The position numbers and the translations under genes were made by a program. A model generated the notes under the pieces. That model was given only the letters and a program-made list of their open reading frames with translations, did no database searches and was not told the origin of the DNA. From contig NC_011898.1 in the NCBI RefSeq assembly GCF_000022065.1, positions 1,572,001-1,636,000 of the forward strand: a stretch of 64,000 bases of DNA, in the 5' to 3' direction. Source of the stretch: Ruminiclostridium cellulolyticum H10 (lineage in GTDB: Bacteria; Bacillota; Clostridia; Acetivibrionales; DSM-1351). Shown one piece after another: positions 1 through 8,885 of the stretch. The first letter of the stretch is position 1. Each line of letters opens with the position of its first letter.

Positions 1-287
1 GAGTGTTCAAGCTATCTAAAAGATGGGGTGCAAAAGCAGGACTTGCAGTATTTCTTGCTGTATTTTTCGGAGATTTGATGACATATGTGATAACCTCTGT
101 GGAGCTTGCCATGGCCTACCCTGATGCTACGGGCAGCTTTATGGTCTCTCTTGGGAAGTTTATAAGTATTTTCGGGTTTACTCAAGTTCCTCTTGCTGTT
201 TGCGAAGGACTTCTTACAGTAGTTATTTATAATGTTCTTGCAAAATACAGTGCAAAAGAGCTGAAGGCACTGTCAGCAATTTATTAA
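1..287 (+). CDS. cbiM: Cobalt ECF transporter substrate-binding membrane protein CbiM (3' end only)
   Basis: Only the C-terminal ~95 residues are present; the reading frame (codons from base 3) is open at the window edge, so the true start lies upstream. The fragment has two hydrophobic segments and the polar tail expected of CbiM, the S-component that captures Co2+ for the CbiMNQO energy-coupling-factor importer in the cytoplasmic membrane. The assignment rests mainly on the genes that follow directly: cbiN after 15 bases, then cbiQ and cbiO. The GTG at base 3 is not a plausible start because it falls inside the family's conserved membrane core. Any cobalamin riboswitch for this operon would lie upstream of the window. 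Confidence 0.85.
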   Translation, partial: VFKLSKRWGAKAGLAVFLAVFFGDLMTYVITSVELAMAYPDATGSFMVSLGKFISIFGFTQVPLAVCEGLLTVVIYNVLAKYSAKELKALSAIY

Positions 288-302
288 AAAGGAGAGAACG
301 TA

Positions 303-596
303 ATGAAATTATGGAAAAAGAATTTAATTTTGTTAGTAATAGTAGTTGTTATCCTTGCTGCACCGCCTATTTTTATAAAGAATGCTGAATTTGCCGGAGC
401 AGACGGTCTGGCGGAAGAACAGATAACTAAAATAGCTCCTGACTACAAGCCATGGTTTGAATCACTGTTTGAGCCTAAAAGCGGGGAAATAGAGTCATTG
501 CTTTTTGCATTGCAGGCTGCAATTGGTGCAGGAGTAGTGGGTTTTATACTTGGAAGAATGACTTCTGTTAAAGGAAAATCCGGATCAGAAACATGA
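303..596 (+). CDS. cbiN: Cobalt transport protein CbiN
   Basis: This 97-residue protein has two membrane helices (about residues 8-25 and 67-86) separated by an extracytoplasmic loop, the standard CbiN topology and length. CbiN assists cobalt loading of CbiM in the CbiMNQO importer. An AAGGAGAG ribosome binding site precedes the ATG. Its last four bases (ATGA) overlap the cbiQ start, which implies translational coupling and equal expression of the transporter subunits. Confidence 0.93.
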   Translation: MKLWKKNLILLVIVVVILAAPPIFIKNAEFAGADGLAEEQITKIAPDYKPWFESLFEPKSGEIESLLFALQAAIGAGVVGFILGRMTSVKGKSGSET

Positions 597-1372
597 TACT
601 GATAGATAAATATGCATATGCATCTAAACTTGCCCGTATCAGCCCAAAAGTAAAATTAATTTACACAATGTTCCCTTTAATTTTATGCATTTCACTGAAC
701 TCATTTAGTGTAAGCATAGTAACCATATTTGTTATGGCAGTGACCACGGTAGGGGTGGGAAAAATAAAGTTCTCGGCATATTTAAAATTGCTTTTTATTC
801 CCTTTGGCTTCTTAATGGTTGGTACAATAACAATACTGATAAACAGATTTGATTTAAATCATATATACTTACTGGGGATTAAAATCGATAACTATGCTTA
901 CGGAATTGACCGGGTTACTCTTACAAATAGCTTGAAACTGGTACTCAACGCTCTTGGAGGAGTAAGCTGCATGTATTGTCTGTCTTTGAGCACCCCCATG
1001 TCCGACCTGTTTCAGGTATTGAGACAAACAAAGCTTCCGGCTGTTATTGTTACACTTATGGAGTTGGTATACAGATATATATTCGTGTTGATGGATGAAA
1101 TTGGGAGAATGAACATAGCAAAAAATTCAAGACTGGGGAACTGTAATTTCAAAACTTCGTTGAAATCAACCAGTGAATTGATAGGTATGCTGTTTATACG
1201 TGCATACAACCGCTCCGACAGGGTTTATGCAGCTCTTGAATCCAGAGGCTACAACGGGCAATTTGTTACACTGGATGAAGAATATATAAACGGCAAAAGG
1301 ATGCATATGCTTTCAATCCTGTTATGCCTGCTGCTTTTAAGTGCGGGACTTGCAGAAAGGTTTTTATTGTAG
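593..1372 (+). CDS. cbiQ: Cobalt ECF transporter transmembrane subunit CbiQ
   Basis: This is the T-component of the cobalt ECF importer (259 residues, about five membrane helices). It couples ATP hydrolysis by CbiO to movement of CbiM. The cytoplasmic stretch near residues 190-215 carries the 'SRLG' and 'ALESRGYNG' coupling motifs; the second matches the family A-x-x-x-R-G signature that docks on the ATPase. It starts inside the cbiN stop codon and is followed after 12 bases by cbiO. Length and motifs are typical. Confidence 0.95.
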   Translation: MILIDKYAYASKLARISPKVKLIYTMFPLILCISLNSFSVSIVTIFVMAVTTVGVGKIKFSAYLKLLFIPFGFLMVGTITILINRFDLNHIYLLGIKIDNYAYGIDRVTLTNSLKLVLNALGGVSCMYCLSLSTPMSDLFQVLRQTKLPAVIVTLMELVYRYIFVLMDEIGRMNIAKNSRLGNCNFKTSLKSTSELIGMLFIRAYNRSDRVYAALESRGYNGQFVTLDEEYINGKRMHMLSILLCLLLLSAGLAERFLL

Positions 1373-1384
1373 GAGGTAGCTCTA

Positions 1385-2230
1385 TTGTACATAATTGAAA
1401 CGAAGAAGCTGAGTTATTCATATGACGGAGAACATCAAGCTCTGGAAAATGTCAGTATATCAATCAAAAAGGGCAAAACAACAGCGGTTTTGGGAGGCAA
1501 CGGGGCAGGAAAGTCGACCTTATTTTTGAACCTTAATGGTGTTTTGACACCTGACAGCGGAACAGTTTTTTTTGACGGCAGTGAGGTGGAATATAATAAA
1601 AAAGGGATAATTGAAATGAGAAAAAGGGTGGGGATAGTATTTCAGGACCCAAATGACCAATTATTTTCCTCTAGTGTTAAAAAGGATATTTCCTTTGGAG
1701 CTATAAATCTTGGACTTGGTGTTGAGGAAGTCAGGGAAAGAGTTGAAAAGGCAATTGTTCAAACAGGAATTGGGGAATATGTAGACAAGCCAACACATGC
1801 ATTAAGCTTCGGACAGAAAAAAAGAGTTGCCATAGCCGGGATTTTAGCTATGGAGCCTGATGTGATTATTCTGGATGAACCTACTGCGGGACTTGACTCT
1901 AAAGGGGCAAGCGATATTCTTAATCTTTTGACAAAGATAAAAGAAGAAACGGGAGTATCGGTTATTTTGGCAACACATGAAATGGATATCGTTCCTTTAT
2001 ATTGCGACGATGTATTTGTAATGGACCATGGAAAAGTAGTTATGGGCGGAAACGTAAGAGAAGTACTTTCAAAGCCCGAGCTTCTGAGGGAACATTCCTT
2101 AAGGCTTCCAAGAATGGCACACCTCATGGAAATATTAAATCAGCGGGACAAGCTCAAGGTTGACAAAACAGCGGCTACAATATCAGAAGCAAGGGCATCT
2201 ATTTTAAGTCTTATAAACGGTGCAGGGTAA
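1385..2230 (+). CDS. cbiO: Cobalt ECF transporter ATPase CbiO
   Basis: This ABC-type ATPase (281 residues) powers the cobalt importer. Walker A is GGNGAGKST near residue 38, the Q-loop is 'FQDPNDQLF', the signature is 'LSFGQKKR', and Walker B is 'VIILDEPTAGLD' followed by the switch histidine in 'ATHEMD'. FQDP-N-DQLF is characteristic of ECF ATPases. The start is TTG, 8 bases after GGAGG at 1372-1376. The C-terminal ~60 residues form the helical extension common in CbiO. The 3' end lies a few bases before the cbiD ATG. Confidence 0.95.
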   Translation: MYIIETKKLSYSYDGEHQALENVSISIKKGKTTAVLGGNGAGKSTLFLNLNGVLTPDSGTVFFDGSEVEYNKKGIIEMRKRVGIVFQDPNDQLFSSSVKKDISFGAINLGLGVEEVRERVEKAIVQTGIGEYVDKPTHALSFGQKKRVAIAGILAMEPDVIILDEPTAGLDSKGASDILNLLTKIKEETGVSVILATHEMDIVPLYCDDVFVMDHGKVVMGGNVREVLSKPELLREHSLRLPRMAHLMEILNQRDKLKVDKTAATISEARASILSLINGAG

Positions 2231-2234
2231 TTAT

Positions 2235-3389
2235 ATGGAGGAATTTATTGTAAAGAACGGCAAAAGACTAAAGTGCGGATACACAACCGGAAGCTGTGCA
2301 GCAGCAGCCGTAAAGGCTGGTGCAGTAATGCTTTTAGGACGTACAACCATTGACGAGGTTATAGTTAATACTCCAAAGGGTATCCGATTAAATTTGCAAA
2401 TAGGCGATATTTATAAACAGAAGGAATGTATCAGCTGTTCGGTTAAAAAAGATGCAGGGGACGACCCTGATGTTACAGATGGTATCAAAATTTTTGCTAA
2501 GGTTGAGAAACTTGAAAAAGAAATTTTGATTGAAGGTGGCAGTGGCATTGGACGAGTTACAAAATCAGGACTTCAATGTGCAGTTGGTGAGGCGGCCATA
2601 AATCCTGTACCAAGGCAGATGATACAGGAAGTGTTAAAAGAAGTGTCTGAAACCTACGGGTATAAGGGAGGATTTTCTGTTGTAATATCAGCAGAAGATG
2701 GCGAGGAAATTGCAAAAAAAACCTTTAACCCGAGACTTGGAATAACAGGTGGAATATCTATACTGGGAACCAGCGGGATAGTTGAGCCTATGAGTGAAAA
2801 GGCTTTGATAGAGACTATTCATAGGGAAATAAATGTAAAAATTACTCAGAACAATGAATATTTTCTTGTAACTCCCGGTAACTTTGGCAGGGATTTTGCA
2901 CTGAAACGGTTTGGATTGGACATTGACAAAGGGGTAAAATGCTCCAATTATATAGGGGAAACTATTGATTATGCGGTTTATAATAATATCAAGAACATCT
3001 TACTTATAGGACATGCAGGTAAACTGTGCAAAATTGCCGGAGGTATAATGAATACCCATTCAAGGACAGCAGACGGCAGATGTGAAATATTTGCGGCTCA
3101 TGCAGCACTTTGTGGTGCTTCTAAAGAGTGTATAAATAACATAATGCAGTCTATGACTACGGACGAAATAAATGTCATACTGAGAGAAGAAGGTCTTGAA
3201 GATGCTGTTAATATCAGTATTCTTGAAAAAATAAAATTTCATCTTAATTATAGAGCAAACTATAAAGCCCGTATAGAGGTTGTGATGTTTACGGATTTAA
3301 ACAGGGAACTGCAAGACAGAGTCTATTATCACACCTCAGGTGCTGTAGACATGATTAAAGAACTATGCAAGGAATCAGATAAGGGGTAA
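2235..3389 (+). CDS. cbiD: Cobalt-precorrin-5B C1-methyltransferase CbiD
   Basis: CbiD methylates C1 of cobalt-precorrin-5B using S-adenosylmethionine in the anaerobic cobalamin pathway. The N-terminal 'GYTTGSCAAAA' is the family hallmark, and 'GGSGIGRVT', 'LGITGGISILGTSGIVEPM' and 'IGHAGKLCKIAGG' are further conserved blocks. I choose the ATG at 2235 (384 residues) over a GTG at 2220: AGGG at 2224-2227 spaces well for the ATG, and the longer form would overlap the end of cbiO with non-conserved residues. It is followed after 4 bases by cbiL. Confidence 0.95.
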   Translation: MEEFIVKNGKRLKCGYTTGSCAAAAVKAGAVMLLGRTTIDEVIVNTPKGIRLNLQIGDIYKQKECISCSVKKDAGDDPDVTDGIKIFAKVEKLEKEILIEGGSGIGRVTKSGLQCAVGEAAINPVPRQMIQEVLKEVSETYGYKGGFSVVISAEDGEEIAKKTFNPRLGITGGISILGTSGIVEPMSEKALIETIHREINVKITQNNEYFLVTPGNFGRDFALKRFGLDIDKGVKCSNYIGETIDYAVYNNIKNILLIGHAGKLCKIAGGIMNTHSRTADGRCEIFAAHAALCGASKECINNIMQSMTTDEINVILREEGLEDAVNISILEKIKFHLNYRANYKARIEVVMFTDLNRELQDRVYYHTSGAVDMIKELCKESDKG

Positions 3390-3393
3390 ATAT

Positions 3394-4074
3394 ATGAGGG
3401 GAATTTTATATGGAGTTGGTGTAGGGCCGGGAGATTGCAAAATGTTGACACTGCAGGCCGTTGAGGTTCTGAAGATGGCAGATGTAATAGCTGTACCTGA
3501 TACAAAAGGTGAAAAAACTGCTATGAAAGTAGTTGAAGAATACATAAAGGACAAAGAGGTGGTATATTGTCCTATGCCCATGACAAGAGATTCTGATTTG
3601 CTCGAAAAGAGTCATGGCATAAGCTGTAATTTAATAGAGGAGCAATTGTTAAAAGGTAAAAATGTAGCCTTTATTACTTTAGGCGATCCTACAATTTATT
3701 CCACCTATATGAACATTCAGCGGATAATGGATGAAAAGGGCTATATTACACGGACAATACCCGGGGTTACTTCCTTTTGTGCTTCTGCCGGAGCACTGAA
3801 TATTTCTTTGTGTGACAGGGGGGAAGCTCTTCACATTATACCTGCATCCTACGGTGAGACTGAAGAACTTCTGGACTTAAAGGGTACAAAAGTGCTGATG
3901 AAAAGCGGAAAAAGTCTGGCGGATATAAAGGTTGCCTTGAAGAGGAAGGGGCTGTATCAGTACTCACGGATGGTAGAATGCTGCGGTATGGAAAATCAAA
4001 GAGTTTACAAAAGTCTTGATGAGGTATCTGATGATTCAAGTTACTTTTCAATTATAATAGTAAAGGATAAATAA
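3394..4074 (+). CDS. cbiL: Cobalt-factor II (precorrin-2) C20-methyltransferase CbiL
   Basis: This SAM-dependent tetrapyrrole methylase (226 residues) adds the C20 methyl group, the first step after cobalt insertion. The N-terminal 'GVGVGPGD' loop, the 'ADVIAVPDTKG' segment typical of the CbiL/CobI branch, and 'GDPTIYSTY' with 'IPGVTSFCA' form the SAM-binding pocket of this fold. It sits between cbiD and cbiF with 2-4 base gaps. The length fits the family. Confidence 0.94.
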   Translation: MRGILYGVGVGPGDCKMLTLQAVEVLKMADVIAVPDTKGEKTAMKVVEEYIKDKEVVYCPMPMTRDSDLLEKSHGISCNLIEEQLLKGKNVAFITLGDPTIYSTYMNIQRIMDEKGYITRTIPGVTSFCASAGALNISLCDRGEALHIIPASYGETEELLDLKGTKVLMKSGKSLADIKVALKRKGLYQYSRMVECCGMENQRVYKSLDEVSDDSSYFSIIIVKDK

Positions 4075-4076
4075 GT

Positions 4077-4832
4077 ATGGTGACATTTATAGGAGCAGGG
4101 CCAGGAGCCGTTGACCTGATTACGGTTAGGGGAAAAACGCTGCTGGAAACAGCTGACATAGTTATTTATGCAGGCTCACTGGTGAATCCGGGTTTGCTTG
4201 ATTACACTAAAAAAACATGTGAAATATTTAATAGTGCTGAAATGACATTGGAACAAGTAATAGCTGTTATGGAACGTGGAGAAAGAGAGAAAAAAAGCAC
4301 TGTAAGGCTTCATACAGGCGACCCGAGTATATATGGTGCCATTCGTGAGCAGATGGATATGTTGACTGAAAGAGGCATTGAATATACCGTAGTTCCGGGA
4401 GTCAGCTCTTTTTGCGGTGCGGCTGCTGCATTAAAAGCAGAATACACACTGCCTGATGTAAGCCAGACTTTGATACTCACCAGAATGGAGGGACGCACTC
4501 CTGTTCCGGAAAGAGAAGAAATATCCAAGCTGGCCTCACATAAATCGTCCATGGCATTGTTCCTGAGTTCTTCATTGTTGGAGGAGTTAGGCCGCAGGCT
4601 TATAGCCGGAGGGTACCAAGAAAACACACCGGCAGCAATTGTATATAAGGCTACATGGCCCGACGAAAAAATTGTACGGACATGCGTAGGAGAACTTCAT
4701 ACAGCTGCAAAAGAAAATAGTATAAACAAGACCGCATTGATACTTGTAGGGGATTTCCTTGGCTCGGAGTACTCAAGGTCAAAGCTCTATGACCCAACTT
4801 TTTCTCACGAATTCAGAGAGGCAGTAAAGTAG
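4077..4832 (+). CDS. cbiF: Cobalt-precorrin-4 C11-methyltransferase CbiF
   Basis: CbiF is a SAM-dependent tetrapyrrole methylase (251 residues) that methylates C11 of cobalt-precorrin-4. It shows the glycine-rich 'IGAGPGAVDLITVRG', the CbiF-type 'IYAGSLVNPGLL', the 'HTGDPSIYGA' SAM loop, and 'VPGVSSFCGAAAALKAEYTLP', which separates it from the CbiL and CbiH paralogs in this operon. It lies 2 bases after cbiL and 2 bases before cbiG. Confidence 0.95.
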   Translation: MVTFIGAGPGAVDLITVRGKTLLETADIVIYAGSLVNPGLLDYTKKTCEIFNSAEMTLEQVIAVMERGEREKKSTVRLHTGDPSIYGAIREQMDMLTERGIEYTVVPGVSSFCGAAAALKAEYTLPDVSQTLILTRMEGRTPVPEREEISKLASHKSSMALFLSSSLLEELGRRLIAGGYQENTPAAIVYKATWPDEKIVRTCVGELHTAAKENSINKTALILVGDFLGSEYSRSKLYDPTFSHEFREAVK

Positions 4833-4834
4833 TT

Positions 4835-5857
4835 ATGAGGATAACTTTAGCAGCATTTACAAAACAGGGGGGCAGGCTGTGCCTGAATTTAAAGCAAAAG
4901 CTTAACACTCAGGGGTATAATGCCGAGGGTTACTGCAAGTATCACCTTGATGGAGTCGAAGTCTTAAAGGACGATCTGGAAGAATTTACGAAAAATGCAT
5001 TTGGTGCTAGTGACGCTATAGTTTTTATAGGGGCTGCGGGGATTGCCGTCAGGGCAATTGCGCCCTTTGTAACCTCCAAGGACTGTGACCCTGCGGTACT
5101 GGTTATTGATGAAAGAGGCAAGTATGTGATTCCCATTTTATCAGGCCACATAGGCGGGGCAAACGAGTTAGCAAGTATTATTGCAAAAGTATTAAATGCA
5201 CAAGCGGTGATTACGACGGCAACAGATATAAATGGGCGGTTTGCAGCTGATTCATGGGCAGTAAATGCAGGCTGTCATATAATGAATATCAATATGATTA
5301 AAAAAGTGTCAGCAGCAATATTAAACGGAGAAAAGGTGGGGCTTCATTCTGATTTTCCCATTGAAGGGAGTTTGCCTGATAATGTTATTATATCCGACAG
5401 TGAAAAGGTGGGAATTTGCATATCTGACAGCTCAAAGCCGATTTTTTCAGAAACACTTCAGCTTATGCCCAAACAATATGTTTTAGGTATTGGCTGCAGA
5501 AGGAATACAAAGTATTCTGAACTTTTGAATTTTGTGAATTTTATTCTTGATATAAACGGGATTTCACCCTATGCGATAGAAGCTATAGCTTCTATTGACT
5601 TAAAAAGTAATGAGAATGCAATATGTTCTTTGAGCACTGATTGGAAGATTCCATTTTATACATATTCGGCAAATGAGCTTGCAGAGCTTCCGGGGGATTT
5701 TTCAAAATCGGGTTTTGTAAAAGAGATTACCGGTGTTGACAACGTTTGTGAAAGGGCAGCAGTTAAGGCCAATAGTGGAAGACTTGTAGTTCCAAAATGC
5801 AGTTGGGACGGAATAACAGCGGCATTATCAAAAAGAGATTGGAGATGCAGATTTTGA
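4835..5857 (+). CDS. cbiG: Cobalt-precorrin-5A hydrolase CbiG
   Basis: CbiG opens the delta-lactone of cobalt-precorrin-5A and releases the C20 carbon as acetaldehyde during ring contraction. The N-terminal half (about 1-205) carries 'FIGAAGIAVRAIAPF' and 'LSGHIGGANELA'. The C-terminal half (about 210-340) begins near 'VLGIGCRRNT', the start of the CobE-like domain. The 340-residue length is normal. Its final bases overlap the hemA start on another frame, so the two are probably translationally coupled. Confidence 0.94.
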   Translation: MRITLAAFTKQGGRLCLNLKQKLNTQGYNAEGYCKYHLDGVEVLKDDLEEFTKNAFGASDAIVFIGAAGIAVRAIAPFVTSKDCDPAVLVIDERGKYVIPILSGHIGGANELASIIAKVLNAQAVITTATDINGRFAADSWAVNAGCHIMNINMIKKVSAAILNGEKVGLHSDFPIEGSLPDNVIISDSEKVGICISDSSKPIFSETLQLMPKQYVLGIGCRRNTKYSELLNFVNFILDINGISPYAIEAIASIDLKSNENAICSLSTDWKIPFYTYSANELAELPGDFSKSGFVKEITGVDNVCERAAVKANSGRLVVPKCSWDGITAALSKRDWRCRF

Positions 5858-6864
5858 CTATTATATCAGCAAGCTTGGACTATAAATCAGCTGCCATTGA
5901 TGTCCGGGAAAAATTCAGCTATACATCCACAAAAATCAGAGAAATACTTAAAAACATAAAAGCTGTTGACGGTGTTTCAGGAGCAGTACTTCTGTGTACC
6001 TGCAACAGAACTGAAGTATATATTTCAGGAGAGAATATTGAAAATCTGAATCCTGCCATGTTCTTGTGCAGGATGTCAGGTTTTATAGACCATAAATTGT
6101 TAATGCCTTTGTTTAGTATAAGATGTGATTCGGAGTCTATATTCCACCTTATGGAAGTAGCTTGCGGGCTTCAGTCAATGGTGCTGTTTGAAGAACAGAT
6201 AATTACACAGGTGAAACATGCGGCTGCTATTGCAAGGGAAGAAAAAACCATTGATTCCACCTTGGAGACTCTGTTCAGACTCAGTATTACAGCTGCAAAG
6301 AAAGCTAAAACAGAAGTTAAAGTAAAAGCAGTTCCTACTTCTGCAGCGGAAAGTGCAGTATCTGAATTATCAAAAAAATACTGTTTTACCCATAAAAAAG
6401 TTCTTGTAATAGGCAATGGCGAAATAGGACGGTTGTGCTGCAAAAAGCTCCTTGAACTGGGAGCAGATTTAACAATCACACTCAGAAAATATAAGCACGG
6501 AGAAATAATTGTTCCTGTAGGCTGCAATACAATTTCATATGATGAAAGAGAAGGGTTTCTTTCCTGTGCAGATGTGGTTATAAGTGCAACTACAAGTCCA
6601 CACTTTACAATAACCCGTGATATGGTTGAAAAACACCAAAGAAAGCCTGAGTTTTTTATTGATTTGGCGTTGCCCAGAGATATTGAACCGGAGATTTCAA
6701 AAATTGAGGGAGTGGAAAGCTATAACCTTGACAGGTTCTGCACGGATTTTTCTGTACTTAATCATAAGGAAGTACGTAAAATAAGAGAAGTGATATATGG
6801 CTTTATTTTACAATTTGAAAAATGGGAAAATTATCGTAAAGAGGCAGGATTAATAAAAGAGTAA
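5845..6864 (+). CDS. hemA: Glutamyl-tRNA reductase HemA, short form
   Basis: GluTR reduces glutamyl-tRNA(Glu) to glutamate-1-semialdehyde with NADPH, the first step of C5 tetrapyrrole synthesis. The catalytic-cysteine motif 'CTCNRTEVY' lies near residue 50, followed by 'GLQSMVLFEEQI' (usually ...LGE.QI), an NADPH-binding 'VIGNGEIGRLC', and 'DLALPRDIEPEI'. I place the start at ATG 5845 (339 residues), inside the end of cbiG; a longer form from 5797 would overlap cbiG by 61 bases. The protein is clearly shorter than the usual ~400-450 residues, because only about 60 residues follow the NADP domain instead of a full helical dimerisation domain. No heme-branch genes lie nearby, so it probably serves B12. 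Confidence 0.9.
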   Translation: MQILTIISASLDYKSAAIDVREKFSYTSTKIREILKNIKAVDGVSGAVLLCTCNRTEVYISGENIENLNPAMFLCRMSGFIDHKLLMPLFSIRCDSESIFHLMEVACGLQSMVLFEEQIITQVKHAAAIAREEKTIDSTLETLFRLSITAAKKAKTEVKVKAVPTSAAESAVSELSKKYCFTHKKVLVIGNGEIGRLCCKKLLELGADLTITLRKYKHGEIIVPVGCNTISYDEREGFLSCADVVISATTSPHFTITRDMVEKHQRKPEFFIDLALPRDIEPEISKIEGVESYNLDRFCTDFSVLNHKEVRKIREVIYGFILQFEKWENYRKEAGLIKE

Positions 6865-6876
6865 TGGGAGGTTAAC

Positions 6877-7611
6877 TTGAAACTATATGTTGTGGGCATA
6901 GGGCCGGGAGAGGATTGCCAGCTTACGGGAAAGGCAATCAGGGCTATTGAGGAAAGTCAGCTTGTGATTGGATATGACGTTTACATTGATTTAATAAAGC
7001 ATCTGTTGCCTGACAAGGAAACATTGACAACACCCATGAAAAAAGAGGTTGACAGGTGTAAGTTGGCTGTAGAAGCCGCTATGGCAGGGAAAAAAGTGGC
7101 GGTGATATCCTCTGGAGATGCAGGAATTTACGGTATGGCAGGTCTGATATATGAGGTATTGGCAGAATATAAAGCAACTGACATACAGATTGAAGTTATA
7201 CCGGGAATCACCGCGGCTTCGTCAGCGGCGGCAGTACTTGGAGCTCCGTTGACCCATGATTTTGCCGTTATATCCCTGAGTGATCTTCTCACACCCTGGG
7301 AGGTTATTGGGAAAAGGCTTAGACTTGCGGCTGAAGCTGGCTTTGCAATCTGTATATATAACCCCTCCAGCAAAAAGCGAAGCGATTACCTCAAAAAGGC
7401 TTGTGAGATTATTTTGACGGTGGCAGACAGGGATACTCCCTGCGGATACGTACGCAATATAGGTCGTGAGGGTCAGACCTCAAAAATATTGACTTTGGAG
7501 GAACTGGTTCAAGAACAGGTGGACATGTTTTCAACCGTTATTATAGGAAACAAAAATACCCGGGTAATAAATGACAGACTTGTCACTTCGAGAGGGTACA
7601 AAGGTATATGA
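6877..7611 (+). CDS. cbiH: Cobalt-precorrin-3 (precorrin-3B) C17-methyltransferase CbiH
   Basis: CbiH (244 residues) methylates C17 and promotes contraction of the macrocycle. Motifs are 'VVGIGPGEDCQLT', the CobJ/CbiH-specific 'VIGYDVYIDLI', 'SSGDAGIYGMAGL' and 'IPGITAASSAAAVLGAPL', ending in 'YNPSSKKR'. The start is TTG at 6877, preceded by GGGAGGT at 6866-6872. It is the ordinary CbiH without the C-terminal Fe-S extension seen in some homologs. Confidence 0.94.
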   Translation: MKLYVVGIGPGEDCQLTGKAIRAIEESQLVIGYDVYIDLIKHLLPDKETLTTPMKKEVDRCKLAVEAAMAGKKVAVISSGDAGIYGMAGLIYEVLAEYKATDIQIEVIPGITAASSAAAVLGAPLTHDFAVISLSDLLTPWEVIGKRLRLAAEAGFAICIYNPSSKKRSDYLKKACEIILTVADRDTPCGYVRNIGREGQTSKILTLEELVQEQVDMFSTVIIGNKNTRVINDRLVTSRGYKGI

Positions 7612-7641
7612 AATCATTGAAAGGCGGAATACGGTTTGCAT

Positions 7642-8859
7642 ATGAAGGTGCTTGTTTTTTCAGGAACAACAGAAGGCAGAGAAATATCACAATTCCTTGC
7701 TGATAAAGGAGTATCTGTTACTGCCTGTGTTGCAACGGAATACGGAAATATGGTTATGCCATCTGACAGTAGGATAGAGGTAAGAACGGGAAGGCTGACG
7801 GAAGAACAGATAATCAAAATGGTTTCGGATTATTCATTTGTGATTGATGCGACCCATCCATATGCAGAACTGGTAACTAAAAATATAAAGTCTGCCTGCA
7901 ACAGCACAGGCGTAGAATATATACGGCTGCTGAGACCGTCAATATCAGCGGGAAAAGTAATAGAAGTAAATGATACCAAAGAAGCAGTAAAGTATTTGAA
8001 TAAGGTAGAGGGCAATATTCTTCTTACTACAGGCAGCAAGGAACTGGAGGCCTTTACGGGTGTGTCAGATTATGATACCAGAATATTTGCAAGGGTACTC
8101 CCTAGTGCTGAGGTTGTAGATAAGTGCAATAAGCTGGGGTTTAAAGGCAAAACCCTTATTTGTATGCAGGGGCCGTTTTCATATGAGATGAATATTGCAA
8201 CTTTAAAGCAGATAAATGCAAGATACCTTGTGACCAAGGACACAGGCTCTGCAGGAGGTTTCCAAGAAAAAATATCTGCGGCAGAAGCCCTTGGAGTGAC
8301 TGTAGTTCTTATATCCCGTAAAGTTGAAAGTGGCGGACTTACAATATCTCATTTAAAGACAGTAATTATGGATAGACTTGGCTTGTGTAAGGAGCCTCAA
8401 CATGGAAGATTCCCTTTGTTTATTGAATTAACGGGGAAAAAGGTTCTTGTTGCCGGAGGGGGAGAGATTGCAGCCAGACGAGTAAAAACACTGCTGAAAT
8501 TCGGAGGGGATATTTATCTGGTATCTCCTCATCTTATCCCGGAGCTTCAAGAAATGTTCAGCCGTAAGCTGTTTAATTACAGAGAAGGATATTATGAATC
8601 ACGGGATATTCAAAATAAGTTTCTGGCAGTTGCTGCTACAGATGACAGAGAGACTAACCATAAGATATATATGGATGCCAAGGAAAAGGGCATACATATG
8701 AGTATAGCGGATTGCAGAGAAGAGTGCAGCTTTTACTTTCCTGCAATATTTGAATTTGATGGTATAGTGGGGGGACTGGTTTCCAAGAACGGAGATAGTC
8801 ACAGTCTTGTAAAGGCTGTAGCTAAAAAGATTCGTAAAATAGGACAAGCTACACATTGA
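7642..8859 (+). CDS. cbiJ: Fusion of cobalt-precorrin-6A reductase (CbiJ) and precorrin-2 dehydrogenase (SirC-like)
   Basis: Two enzymes share one chain. Residues ~1-250 are CbiJ/CobK: 'VFSGTTEGREIS', 'VIDATHPYAE', 'GSKELEAF' and 'VTKDTGSAGGF' are the reductase signatures. Residues ~258-405 match the N-terminal domain of CysG and SirC/Met8: 'VLVAGGGEIAARRV' is the NAD-binding loop and 'AATDDRETN' the following core motif; this domain oxidises precorrin-2 to sirohydrochlorin (factor II). The C-terminal ferrochelatase part of Met8 is not evident, which fits the separate cbiX. An alternative TTG start at 7636 is better spaced from AAGGCGG; the difference is two residues. Confidence 0.92.
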   Translation: MKVLVFSGTTEGREISQFLADKGVSVTACVATEYGNMVMPSDSRIEVRTGRLTEEQIIKMVSDYSFVIDATHPYAELVTKNIKSACNSTGVEYIRLLRPSISAGKVIEVNDTKEAVKYLNKVEGNILLTTGSKELEAFTGVSDYDTRIFARVLPSAEVVDKCNKLGFKGKTLICMQGPFSYEMNIATLKQINARYLVTKDTGSAGGFQEKISAAEALGVTVVLISRKVESGGLTISHLKTVIMDRLGLCKEPQHGRFPLFIELTGKKVLVAGGGEIAARRVKTLLKFGGDIYLVSPHLIPELQEMFSRKLFNYREGYYESRDIQNKFLAVAATDDRETNHKIYMDAKEKGIHMSIADCREECSFYFPAIFEFDGIVGGLVSKNGDSHSLVKAVAKKIRKIGQATH

Positions 8860-8885
8860 GGATTTCATCATAAGAAAGAAAGGCT

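Noticed and set aside
4310-4627. Minus-strand 105-residue ORF within cbiF
   Set aside because: Antisense shadow of a conserved methylase gene; low-complexity translation without any family motif.
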